From contig JAITYX010000032.1 of NCBI GenBank assembly GCA_021018815.1, positions 3,596,001 through 3,660,000 on the forward strand: 64,000 nucleotides of DNA, in the 5' to 3' direction. The notes under the pieces were generated by a model that saw nothing but the letters and a program-made list of their open reading frames with translations, ran no database searches and was not told the DNA's origin. Positions 49,308-60,788 of this stretch are shown piece by piece; positions within the stretch are counted from its first letter, which is position 1; each line of letters starts with the position of its first letter. This DNA comes from Talinum fruticosum. Taxonomy: Eukaryota > Streptophyta > Magnoliopsida > Caryophyllales > Talinaceae. Position numbers and translations under genes: made by a program.

Positions 49308-50855
49308 ATGGCCCAAGAAGCCGGTATGTTTGTTGTACATCAGACCATAGGCAGTGTTCTCTGCTGCAAATGTGGTATTCCTATGCAGCCAAATGCCGCC
49401 AATATGTGCGTTAAGTGTTTGCGGTCAGAAGTCGACATCACTGAAGGCTTGCTAAAGCATGTAACTGTGTTGTTTTGTGATGAATGTAAGACTTACTTGC
49501 AGCCTCCCAAGACTCGGATTAAAGCCGAACTTGAATCGAAGGAACTCCTAACATTCTGTTTGAAGAGGCTGAACTTGGATAAAGCTAAAGTCACCTTGGT
49601 GCATGCTGAGTTTGAGTGGACTGAGCCACACTCTAAGAGGATCAGAGTTAAACTAAGGATTCAGAAAGAAGTTCTTCACGGGGCGGTGTTAGAGCAAGCT
49701 TATATCGTTGAGTATGTGGTGCACTATCAAATGTGTGATAATTGTTCTAGGCTTCAGGCAAATCCAGATCAGTGGGTGGCTGCAGTTCAACTTAGGCAGC
49801 ATGTCTCTCACAGAAGGACCTTCTTTTATCTGGAGCAACTCATTCTTAAGCATGATGCAGCAGCCCAAGCAATCAGAATTAAGCAGTTGGACCATGGCAT
49901 TGATTTCTTCTTTTCCAACAGAAGTCATGGTGTGAAGTTTTTGGAGTTTGTGGGTAAAGTTGTACCTGTCAGGAGTCGAAATGATAAAGAACTTGTTTCT
50001 CAAGATACAAAGAGCAATACCTACAACTACAAGCACACTTTCTCTGTTGAGATTTGCCCCATCTGCAGAGAGGACCTAATCTGCCTCCCTCCAAAAGTGG
50101 CCATCGGTTTGGGGAATTTGGGTCCCCTTGTGATCTGCACAAAAGTAAGCAATAACATAATGTTGATGGATCCAAACACACTGAGGTATTGTTTCTTGGA
50201 TGCTGATCAATATTGGAGGTTCCCTTTCCAGTGCCTGCTTTCTAGCAGACGGCTTGTGGAATACATTGTGCTAGATGTCGATAATGTGTCTGCTGAAGTT
50301 AATGTCGCTGGATCAAGATACGCTTTGGCTGATGTCCAAGTGGCTCGTGTATCTGATTTTGGAAGGAATGATACAATGTTCTATATCAGGACGCACTTAG
50401 GCCATCTTCTAAGTCCTGGCGATTATGCCCTTGGATATGATCTATATGGTGCTAATCTAAATGACTCTGAATTGGACAAATACAGAGGCCTTGTTCTCCC
50501 TGAAGCAATCTTGATTAAAAAGAGTTATGAAGAGAAGCGTCAGAGAAAACGTGGTAAGCCCCGTGCTTGGAAGCTCAAGTCTCTTAACATGGAGGTCGAT
50601 GACGCTGCCAGAGGAAGAGTTGACGAAGACAAGAGGGACAATGAGTATGAAGAGTTCTTGAGAGACTTGGAAGAGAACCCTGAATTGCGGTTCAATGTAT
50701 CCTTGTACCGCAACAAGGAATATCAACCATCGGAATCAGCATCCATGACTGACGGTGAAGAGTTGCCTTCTGTGCCTTTGGATGAATTGCTTGCTGATCT
50801 TGATCTAAGCGATGATGATGATAATGAAGCTGGGGGTAGCAACATGAGAGAATGA
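49308..50855 (+). CDS. NMD3: NMD3, 60S ribosomal subunit nuclear export adaptor
   Basis: An intact single-exon gene for 515 residues, the same size as plant NMD3. NMD3 binds the pre-60S subunit and links it to the CRM1/exportin-1 export receptor. The N-terminal zinc-binding region shows four CxxC pairs: Cys19/22, Cys34/37, Cys57/60 and CDNC near 165. The conserved core has PHSKRIRVKLRIQKEVLHGA, QWVAAVQLRQHVSHRRTFFY and CPICREDLICLP. The acidic C-terminus ends with LDELLADLDLSDDDD, consistent with the Leu-rich export-signal region of the family. The start at MAQEAGMF is chosen over the ATG 66 bases upstream because homologues begin there and a splice acceptor lies just before it. Confidence 0.96.
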   Translation: MAQEAGMFVVHQTIGSVLCCKCGIPMQPNAANMCVKCLRSEVDITEGLLKHVTVLFCDECKTYLQPPKTRIKAELESKELLTFCLKRLNLDKAKVTLVHAEFEWTEPHSKRIRVKLRIQKEVLHGAVLEQAYIVEYVVHYQMCDNCSRLQANPDQWVAAVQLRQHVSHRRTFFYLEQLILKHDAAAQAIRIKQLDHGIDFFFSNRSHGVKFLEFVGKVVPVRSRNDKELVSQDTKSNTYNYKHTFSVEICPICREDLICLPPKVAIGLGNLGPLVICTKVSNNIMLMDPNTLRYCFLDADQYWRFPFQCLLSSRRLVEYIVLDVDNVSAEVNVAGSRYALADVQVARVSDFGRNDTMFYIRTHLGHLLSPGDYALGYDLYGANLNDSELDKYRGLVLPEAILIKKSYEEKRQRKRGKPRAWKLKSLNMEVDDAARGRVDEDKRDNEYEEFLRDLEENPELRFNVSLYRNKEYQPSESASMTDGEELPSVPLDELLADLDLSDDDDNEAGGSNMRE

Positions 50856-51720
50856 TGTGTTCTCGCCATACTTGATAAGTTTGGTCGGCTGCACCTTGCC
50901 TGTTGAGAGGTTTTATTTTCCAGTACATTTTTTGGGGAGGTTGAAAATCATAGCAGATTGAGGTGGTTTATTTTGAAGTACGTTATTTTAGCTGTCACTT
51001 GTTCAATCGTCGATTCCTGCAAGATTTTGTTCTCTGAAGTGTAGATCATACTGAATGTGAGGCTCTTTCATAGTGTTCTCAGCAGTGTTTATTGTGTCCG
51101 CCTACAATACGAGGGTTAAACAGAGCAAGTGAGCTTTCCGGAGGGGGCCATAGAGCAGTCAATATAGGCTAATTTTTGCACAAACGATAATATAAAAGGA
51201 ATCTAAAATCAAACATTTAATAATAACTCGTAGATAAATAACTAGTTGAAATGGTGACATTCATGAGATTATATATACACTCAATTGAACTCTTCATATG
51301 ACTTTTCAGTTTTTACTATGAGGACTGCCTTGTTCAAAAAAAAAAACCAACATTTTAAATTGAGAGGGATTAAACCACGGCCCAAAAATGCAATTTTTTT
51401 TACTGTATGTTAACCAAATTGTCATATATAATAATTTATTTTAAATTTTAAATTACTCTTATTTTCATAACCCCTTAAAAGATATAAAGTTCTTCTAAAT
51501 TACATAATGTTGATCTACGATGCTACAAATTCTTATTTTCAGTCGAGAGTATGTGCGGGAAGCGGTACTGCCAGGTGTATTGGACGTTCCGGACATCTGA
51601 CGTTTCTTGCAGTTTACGTTGCTTGCACTAGAAACTGCAAGGGAGCAGGAGAGTCTGGCATGAGTGTAGACGACTGCGGCGGTGAACGAGGGACTTCAGT
51701 TTCTCTCGGCATTGGCGGTC
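50856..51720. other. NMD3-NUDT9 intergenic region
   Basis: NMD3 3' sequence followed by an AT-rich stretch and the short promoter and leader of the Nudix gene. No other gene seen. Confidence 0.6.
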
Positions 51721-54700
51721 ATGGAGAATAGTGGCATCTCGGGGGTGGGTTCTCTTCCTTACAAGCTTATGCTCTCTTGCCCATCTGGCCTTTCTCCTTC
51801 TCAGGTTCTCTCTCTCTTTCTCTCTCTCTCTCTTCCCTTATCACTCTCGTCAAGTTTCGCTTCATTTCTCAGCTTACAAGCTTAAGGGAATTAGCTTTCT
51901 GGTGTTGTTTTTAGTTGTTGACGGTTCTCGTCATTTGAATTGAAGGTATTTGTTGATTTTGATAAAAAGTACGATAGGATCCCGCACCCAGATGTCAATT
52001 TAGAGAATTCTATTGCTGAGGTACCATTATTCTTCTTTTGATCTGATGAATCAACGTGATATTTCTGTTACAAAAGTTAGTGGATTCATAGAGCCTGGAT
52101 ATCCCTATGTCCCTTTTGGCCACTGAGAGATTAGCTGGTCATTGGGCTAGATTTCACGTTGTTATGAATCTCGAATGAGCTAGATTTTTAGGTTTCTTTC
52201 TTTTGGGTTTGAGATTCTAAGTTTATTTTTTAAGTGAAATATTTGCCCTGCTGAATCATTTCATGTTACTGGGATGACTTGGTTTTTGTGGATACTTATT
52301 GCCATTTCTAAATACTTCTCTTTTACAACTAATCAGCTTCTAGTTCTATGATCATCGTTTCTTTTTCGGTAGATTTGGAATCGAAAGGCTCATCAAAACC
52401 CATCGCTGTACAATGGAAAGAAGTTCAGGGTACGTCTTTTCACTCAGCAAAGTGCTGATGTTAGCCCCCTCCCCCGCGCGAAACTGTGGTCTGGTATGCT
52501 GAGTTTGATTGTGACTTAAAGAATCTTGCAGTATGGTGGCCATGCTTTATTTTCTGGGCCAGACGACCAAGAATTAGACTGTCATGTATTCTTGCACCTC
52601 GGTTTGACAGACTATGGGTAATGTGTCTGCACTTTTGCTTCCAAGAAGGATGTGTTCTTTTGAGCATTGGATGTGCATTTATATGATAAATTTTTCTCAG
52701 TAAATGACAAAATTGGCATAGAGATTTTGGTGATATCGTTCCATTGTTTATGCTCTCTTTTTGCCGATTTCTTGCATGATGCATCGATGGGTGAACTCCT
52801 CAAACTTAGAAGGCAAAGCATTGTATCACTGGCTTATTGCCAAATTTGATTGCATTTTAGATTAAAGCATAAGATTATTATGTAGCTGCAGCATTTTGTT
52901 CCAAAGAGAGATTTGTCCAACAATCTGGAGTCCTGACCCAGGCAATAGCATGTGGAGTCGTTTTTTTTTTTTTTAAATGTTTCAAGTTAGAACTTAGAGT
53001 ATTCAGTCTCATCTTGGGTACCTTAATACTATTGCTCCCCTGTCATCACAATTTTTGGAACTTCTCGCCAACAGAGGATGCAAGCCCCTAATGAAGCTGC
53101 TGATAGTCAGAACTGTCATTTGAAGTGAAGTGGTACACGAAAAATGCTGAACAGCTGTGTTTAGGGCTGTATGCTGGAAACCTTAAATTTAAGCTCTCCA
53201 AGGCAATGTCCTACCTTTTAATGTACAATAACTGCATTAGAAATTCCAATCATAGGGGATTGAAACTGGAGCTTCTTTTTTTTTTTTTTTTGCCTTTTCC
53301 TTTCTTCTTTAGATTTTCTTTGAGTGTGGTCTCTTCTGGTGCCAGTTGCTACCTCCTTGGAAGAGAATTATTAACAACTGCTGGCACTATGGTATTTGTA
53401 TTTGCACTATGTAGCTGGATTTCCATTATGTGCAATGAGAGCGCACTGATAATTGGTTATATACATTAAGAAAGCCTGTTTCTTTGCTGGTGCAAAAACG
53501 AAGGGGAGAGACATGCCGGATGATGCTCTGTTGATTAGGTGATGGGAAGGGGAATAATTTGTGGCTTAAAAAAATCAGATGTATGCAGTTTGGGGTTATG
53601 GGATGAACCTCCAATGTAGTCATCCTCTGGCAATCATTGCGAGAACAAGCAATAATACAGTGCCCAGGAACCGGAAGCAGAATGAATGGTGTATGACTTG
53701 GTATTGTAGAAGAGAGAAAGAGGACATTACATGTTGTATAAGTCCTTTCTCATGGGTCACCCTAGTGGTGTGCTGGCTGCTGGTCCACCTGTTGGTTGTT
53801 GTTTCTGCAGTATACTAGCTCCCGTCAAGTGCTTTATTGCATGTAATTATCAGGGCATATTTTCATCTGGTTTTCCTATTTTGACTTCTGATTTCGGATA
53901 AGTTTTCACCTTGTTGGTTGTAGAGACTCAAGGATGGGAGAGTGGGGCCTCCATTTCCACGTTTAGTCTTTGTCTTACGACTCTTACTATCATGTTCAGT
54001 ATATTTTCTTACTTGAGTAAATGTTTCCTGCTGTCTCCGTATGCCAAGGCTTGGTGGAATTAGGTGCTTCAAAGTTATTGTATGACATGATTGACCTATC
54101 CTGTTCTTCAGCTTGTTTGTGCAACTATCTGATGAAATTATTCTTGAATCTTGAAAGATTGTTCTTTTGACTAATGAGCTCCATTGCTTATATGATTTAG
54201 GACTTTCATGGGAACAAACTTAAATCCATTGTGGGAAAAGTTTCTAGTTCAATCTGAAGGTAGATTCCCATGCTGTATGCTTGCTCTCTTGAAAGTAATT
54301 TCCAATCTAAACCTCTATATATTCAATCTTTACACTATCTAAGAGGTTTCCCTTAATCAATTAGCATGTACAGACCATCATGTACTACTGGGATTAATTA
54401 GTGTACGATTGTACACTAGTTAGCCCCGGAGTACACGACGGTTTGTGCTATTGTACACTAATCAATATACAATTATACACTAATTAGTATACTATTGTAT
54501 ACTAATTAGTCCCGGAAGTACATGACGGTTTGTACCATTGTACCCTAATCAATATACAATTATACACTAATCAGTATACAATTATACACTGATTAACCCG
54601 GGAGTACATTAGAATTTTCGTAAGAGAAAGGGCATTAGTCATTCAGCTTAATGGGCATTAGTCATTCAGTTTAAAGGGCATTAGTCATTTATGGTTGATA

Positions 54701-56469
54701 TGGTTGGTGCTAGTTGTGTTGAAGATTAGACAAGTCATGCTTAAATCTCTTTTATTTGGGTTGCTGTTAGTGAGAACTGCTCACTAGTCTCAACAAGCTC
54801 ATAGTTGTAGTATTTGGTTTGAAAGTTATAATGTTTCTACTTTATAGAGTGCCATTTAACTGAGTTCCAAGTTTATATTTCGGTTAGCTATGTTTGAATT
54901 TTATGTCAAATTTCACAACTTCCCATATCCAGAACTGTCCTACTTGGAATGTATGCAACCAACATATGTAGTTCGGCTATTATTGCAGATGAAACTGCAA
55001 GGTGTCAACACACTGCAAACCCTCTTGGTAATGGAGCAGTTGTGGAGACATCTGACGGCAGGATTCTTTTGCTGAAACGAAGTAATAATGTGGGGAATTT
55101 CCAGGACACTTTGTTTTCCCTGGAGGCCATCCAGAGGTACATACAATAATACGGCATTGGTTTCTGAGCTTTAAATTTGTTTTGGTCATGAATGATGCAC
55201 ATGGTTGCTTTCATGGAGTTATAGTGCGGAACTCTGTCTTGGTCACAAAAGTGCTTATTGTGCTTGATCTATTGATTTTGTGGAGTGAAATTTTCAAATT
55301 TCCTACGAAATGACCTTGAAGCTACCACCACATTTTTCTTGAATACAAGTATAACATAGCCATTTGATCAAACAATATAATGTGGTATATAGGTTTGTTA
55401 ATTTTCTTGTGGTCTAACCCTGCTGCCAAATTCCACATTCCTAGATAGTAAATATTGTCTGTTGTGTAACCATCGGTCTTGCTGTTTGTTGCTCATTGTT
55501 ATTGCAGCCAGAAGAGGTCGGAATTGTTTCTCATGATTCTTCAGACCCTGAGCACTTAAATAGGCGGGTTGCTCAAGAGATGTTCGATAGTATTATTCGT
55601 GAGGTAGTGGAAGAAACCGGTGTTCCAGCTGAATCCCTTGTAAGTTGTCTGCTTTAAGGACTTGCATAATCTTGGCTTGCTGTCATACATATGTTTTATC
55701 TTTTGAGCAAACACCAGTTATTCAGTTCCTTCACCATTCATAAAGTTGTTTCCTGATAGCCATTTGCTTTTGAAGCATTGCAGAATTTCTGGGTTGTAGA
55801 CAATGTTTACAAAATAGGGTATACTTCTGTCGTAAAGTTGAAATTGGAGCCCCATTTTTGTGCAGAAAAATCCAGTTTTTATCGGCATATCGAGACGGGA
55901 GTTAAATGTGCGACCAACTGCTTTCTTCTTCATGAAATGCACTCTTCAGTCAAATGAAATTCAAAATTTATATGCTTCTGCTCAAGATGGGTTTGAATCC
56001 ACTCGGCTTTATGCACTGTCAAAGGTTAGTTCATGTTATTTACTGTGATCCTGACTTCTGCAAATGCATTCAACTTGTTGGCTACTTATATAGTTTTTCT
56101 TGTTCTCTCTGTTCTAACTTGGTGTGTCTGTTCCTCTAATTGTATACTTCTTTGGCATGGTTGATAATTCAAGACATAGCATAGCATTAAAATGTGTATG
56201 GTTTGTCTTACTTGTATATTGAGAGGGAGAGACAGCCTATGTTGCTGGCCTGTTGGTGAACTGAAAAAGAACAAACTTTATCTGTTCAGTCTATATATAT
56301 TGCTCTGTCTTGGACTGATGTGAGCTGCAGTTTGTTGCTACATGTGGTTATTGAATCATATTCTTAATGCCAGGATGAATTGGAGAACCTGACATCAAAG
56401 ATGCCTGGCTGCCATCATGGTGGATATGCTCTCTACAAATTGATGGTTGAGGCAGAGAAAAGTAACTGA
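51721..56469 (+). CDS. NUDT9: Nudix hydrolase, NUDT9 type, nine exons, one apparent frameshift in exon 6
   Basis: Exons: 51721-51804, 51946-52020, 52373-52429, 52532-52617, 54201-54259, 54989-55136, 55508-55639, 55866-56024, 56374-56469; all introns GT-AG. The product is about 298 residues. It opens with SLPYKLMLSCPSGLSPSQ, like Arabidopsis NUDT9 (At3g46200), and ends with MPGCHHGGYALYKLM. The Nudix region (about 125-260) has NPLGNGAVVETSDGR and the catalytic REVVEETGV at about 200-208, with about 20 residues inserted between the GGHPEP part and the helix, as in this subfamily. In exon 6 the sequence after NNVGN must gain one base at 55098-55102 (TTT/CC) to read FPGHFVFPGGHPE; without it the exon is out of phase with exon 7. 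Nudix enzymes cleave nucleoside diphosphates linked to another group; the substrate here is not visible from sequence. Confidence 0.9.
54394..54609. repeat. Tandem 88-bp hairpin-containing repeat in NUDT9 intron 5
   Basis: Two full units (54394-54481 and 54482-54568) and a partial third. Each contains a palindrome. Unit 1 has TAGTGTAC-GATT-GTACACTA (54399-54418). Unit 2 has perfect 14-base arms ACTAATTAGTATAC around TATT (54479-54510). Unit 3 has TAATCAGT...ACTGATTA (54568-54595). The phrase AATCAATATACAATTATACA recurs. Confidence 0.85.
54630..54690. repeat. Three tandem 23-bp units in NUDT9 intron 5
   Basis: GGGCATTAGTCATTCAG(C/T)TTAA units start at 54630, 54653 and 54676; the third is incomplete. 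Confidence 0.85.
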
Positions 56470-57312
56470 CAGCTGTTTGCCCAAATCATCAGTTTCTCCA
56501 GACCCTCAGCTAACTCGGTCTTTGACATCAGAATGATCAGACACTTACGCAGAAAATCCGGAGACTCCAAGGTAAAACAGAAAACTCGACTATACCGCAC
56601 AATTACTGCTTAGATACCCGGCCATTTAACAGTCACATAAGAACATTCAAACCGATGAACTGCCATTGTTACTGCACACTACATTCCGAACCTTTCTAGT
56701 TGCATATACGTCGTTCGTGAGAATAAATTACCAGATAATCCAGAAACCTCTCCAAGAAATTTGTTGGATTACGAGATCTTTGTTCTCATCTGTAACAATA
56801 TTTGATCATGAAACGATTTTTTTGTGTAATATTCCATGCATATGCAGTTTTGATGAACACCCCCACCCCACCCTACCTCACTTCCTTCGGCTGTGAATAT
56901 GATGATAGTTTAGTTGTCTCTGATAATTTGGAAATGGGGTTGGATTCCATCAATTTCAGTTTTGGACCTTGTGATTTTTCAAAGGGACGTTTGCTCGATC
57001 ATGACCAAATCCATCCCCTCCTTCTTACCCTTTTTTAGTTTCTCTCTCCTCGTTATCATGTTAAGGTAAAAAAGTGATACTGATGAGGTGGGGTTGGATG
57101 GTTTTTGTGTGTCCCATTAAGTCTTGCAAGTCGTCGACTTTGGGACCAATTTGCCAAACGACTTTTTTCTTTTTTAATGCACAGAATAAATATCTCCATT
57201 ATTTATGTGGATGGGACATTTTAGCTAACATTGGATACAGCTTTCTAACATTCCAGACGTTTGATTTTTGCTCATTGACTTTTTTTTTTTTTTGGTATTT
57301 TGTTTGAGTTAG

Positions 57313-57313
<1 letters not shown>

Positions 57314-57345
<32 letters not shown>
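57314..57345. repeat. (TA)n microsatellite
   Basis: Sixteen TA units. Confidence 0.95.
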
Positions 57346-57349
<4 letters not shown>

Positions 57350-57721
57350 GTTTTTTATCTATGATCCTTTATTTTTTTAGAATTTCGCTACTAAAGGGGT
57401 AGAGTTCTCCTATTATGAATTTTTTCCATTGATAAGATAAGATTCGAACCCCAAAGCTTAAACATAAATTTTAATATTTTTGGTAAATTTTTAAAATTTT
57501 ATTTGTTTAAATTTTTGTGATAAAGTACCAACTTCAATTTGAAATTGAAAGATAAGTTTTCATGAATTATTTTCTTTTTTGGGGGGAGGGTTTAAGTCTC
57601 CAAAAATTCAATAAGTTTACTAGTTGCCAATTAGTTGAATGGTTTAATTTGAAAGAGCTAATGAATGTCATAAAATTCATATCAAAATAAAAATGGCTTG
57701 TGTGTTTTGCAAATTAATCTG

Positions 57722-57981
57722 TAAGGGCCTAATCATTTTAGTGTTTATGATTAGCGGTTAGAAGTTAGCGGTTAATGGTGTTTATCATTGGTCATGATTA
57801 GTTGTCGGAATTTGTTAGCGATTACCGGTGTTAATAGTTGTTACTAGCGTTTATCATTGGTTATGATTAATGGATAGTGGTTGTCGGAATTCATTAGGGG
57901 TTATTTGTGTTGCTAACGATTACGGTTAACGGTTAACGAGTCACAAACGTTATCATAAACACTGAAACAAATAAATCTTAA
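57722..57981. mobile_element. MITE copy A (about 255 bp), TAA-flanked
   Basis: The left end reads AAGGGCCTAATCATTTTAG then TGTTTATGATTAGCG. The right end in reverse complement reads AAGATTTATTTGTTTCAG then TGTTTATGATAACG. These are imperfect inverted repeats with TAA at both edges. The interior is made of degenerate GGTTA(A/G)CG words. It belongs to the same family as 60481-60788. The TAA duplication fits PIF/Harbinger (Tourist-like) elements. Confidence 0.6.
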
Positions 57982-60480
57982 ATTGAAAAGTTAGTTGACC
58001 AAGTGCGTAATAGTTGTATGATTGGATTACATAGCTAATTCAAAGTCCAAAAGGCTAATTTGACCAAAATGTTGGCTGATATCCTAATATAATAGCTAAT
58101 CACGTATCTCATAGTTAATCTCTTGTATCAGCTTTCTTAATCTGATCTACAACAAACTTTTGTATCGTTTCATTAGTAATTAAGAAATCATTATAAAAGG
58201 CTTAAAATATGTCCCAAGTGTTTGTTTTTCTCTGGATTATCCAATTTGTCAACTCAGTCCACTAATTAACACTAATACAGTACGGCTTAGCTTTAAGGTG
58301 GCTAATCTTACTTTGTTTGGAGGGGCCCTTGGCTTATGTATGTTATAATTTTATTTTTTTAACTGGTAAATGGGCCCACTCATTATATGGGCGGAACCAG
58401 GAAAAAAATTGTCGTACGAGCCGTTCGATATTATTTTTATATCTTTGATCTTTCTTTCTAGTTGGAGTTGGGCTACATACTCCGCTAGCGTAAATTTTTC
58501 TATTTATAACTAAAGTTAAGGCTTTTATTAACTTAAATTAACTTGCATTGATTTGATAGAGTGTTATTTAAAATTACATAACATTCTGTTTATTTTTTAA
58601 ATCTTATTTAAGACAAAGGCATTACAAAAAGTTGCGATAAAAATGAGAAAAAATATACACACAATATCTCAACAAAATGAAAAAAGTAGGCCTCACGGAA
58701 TAGCTTTAAAATGATCAGTGAGCGGATGGTTAATATATTCCATTTTTATCAAATATATTATTATATTTATTCTAATTTTATTATAAGAGTAAATAAAATA
58801 ACCACGAAATAATCAAAATAATGATAAATAATAAAGAAATATAAACTATATTTTTTATATTATACATGTTGTATGACCTTTAATTAATCAAATTCATACT
58901 TTTTTCTAAAAAATTAAAAAAATATATATTACGTCAAGAAAATTTGTTTAGAAAAAGCTAGTAGACAACTAAGACTTTGCATTATTATTTGTTGACAATA
59001 TTTAAGAAAAAATGTAGAACAAAAAATTAGCAAGAAATGAAAATGGTTAAATGAAGTGACTAGAAAGTCAAGCATCGTCTTTATTCAAGTGTTTCAAACT
59101 ATTACGCTACTATTTGTTAGTTGATATTTCTTTAGGTCATTAGTATCTTGACATTAATTTTACGAGGGACCATGGACCCTTGGTCCCCCTAACTCCTCTG
59201 CTCAAGGGCGAGATAGGGGGACATGTCAAAGTCCAATAGGATCACAAATCTACCATGTTTTGAACGCTTATTTAAAAGCGAACGTAGGTGATGAGGATAA
59301 GCATGTAAAGTGTTATCAACAACGTAACGCCTCTTGGGCAACTTACGTGTGTTAGACATGCATGGCATGGGTTTTACCTAAACTTGATTTGATTATAATT
59401 AACAAACCATTAAACTACTAATAAGTTGCTGGTTCAATCAATTATAAGAGATTTTCTTTTCTTTTTTTTTTTTTCCAATTCTCGTTAGTCAGCAACTACT
59501 GCAAACCTTCTCTCTTCTCTCTCTCTCTCATTCGAAAGTGAAAAGGACTGCCATTACTGATAGTAACCCCTCCAACCAATGAATGCACGTGTAGTATATG
59601 TTTCTTTTTTATTTTATTTTATTTCTTTAATTAATCACTTTTTTCTTTTTTTCTTTTTTTTTTTTGTTTTGGTTTTGAGGGTATAATAAATCAACACTTG
59701 GTGATCACTTCCTGTGGTTCACAGAAAAAGAAAAAAAACGAGAGAAAAATATAATTTCAGTGTGAATGTAACTGAAAAGCAAGCAAAACGCGGAGGGAGG
59801 GAGAGAAGAGTTGATGTGGAAGTGGGATGATGAGTCATCATGGATGGGTCATTTTCAATTTTGTTTAGCGTGGGCCCAGTGGGCCCTCCTCGCTCCTTTG
59901 AGGGTTGTTGAGATGGATGTGAATATATATGTTTTGTTTCTTATACACTGTACTATATAGATCATTTGCATAACGTCTTATAAAATTATATGCTACTTAG
60001 ATTATATGTTTCTCGTCATACGTCAATAAATATTTAGAGGAACGGAAAATAGAGAAAATTTTATGAGTCTAATTTTTCTCTCTTTTATAGAAATATACGC
60101 TCCCGAAGCATTTAAAATTTTGCAGATCATTTGAACTACGATGCTTATATTTTCTTCTTACTTTTTTTTGGGTAATTGGTGAGATGCCTTTAAAGAATAA
60201 AGATACACCCGATAGCCTGATAAAGTCATATGGAGAAGGAAAAAACACTCTAGTGGGAGTCAAATCCACCTTTTGAGTGAAAGGTGGGATTTCTCATGCT
60301 AACTCGTTCTTTAATTGTTGGTAAATTAGGCTTTAGGGTGTGTTTTTTAATAACTGTTAATTATAATTACTGGTAATAATGATAATTTTTTATTGACATT
60401 GATAATCAATGATAACAAATGTTATAGATCCTATACTAAAATAAGCATACTCTTGATGTAGAATAAAGTAATATAGTTTT

Positions 60481-60788
60481 TTAAGGCTTGTTTGTTCCGA
60501 CGTTTATAATTAGTGGTTACTAGTTAGCAGTTAGAGGATAGTGGTTACAATTAACGATTAATAGTTACCAATAGCTACAATGAAAGATTGCCGGTGGGTA
60601 TAATTAACAATAATTAGCTTTTAGCAACGATTACCATTAATTGTTAGTGTTGCAAACAATTACGATTAATGGTTACCAACGGTTTCTATTGGTGGTTGCT
60701 TGGTGTTTCTCAGCGGCTACACTTAGTGTTTATTAACTTTTACTAATGGTTTTAGTGCTTATAAACACTAGAACAAACAAGTCCTAGT
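60481..60788. mobile_element. MITE copy B (about 305 bp), same family as copy A
   Basis: The left end is AGGCTTGTTTGTTCCGACG then TTTATAATTAG; the right end in reverse complement is AGGACTTGTTTGTTCTAGTG then TTTATAAGCAC. Terminal inverted repeats of about 25 bases are clear. The interior has the same GGTTAC/GATTAA words as copy A. Left flank TTAA and right flank TAG leave the target duplication uncertain. Confidence 0.65.

Noticed and set aside
54394..54690. CRISPR-like array
   Set aside because: Units are adjacent without unique spacers and the genome is that of a plant.
60240..60305. tRNA-like T-arm phrase GTGGGAGTCAAATCCACC
   Set aside because: Only one arm and a nearby hairpin; no cloverleaf can be built.
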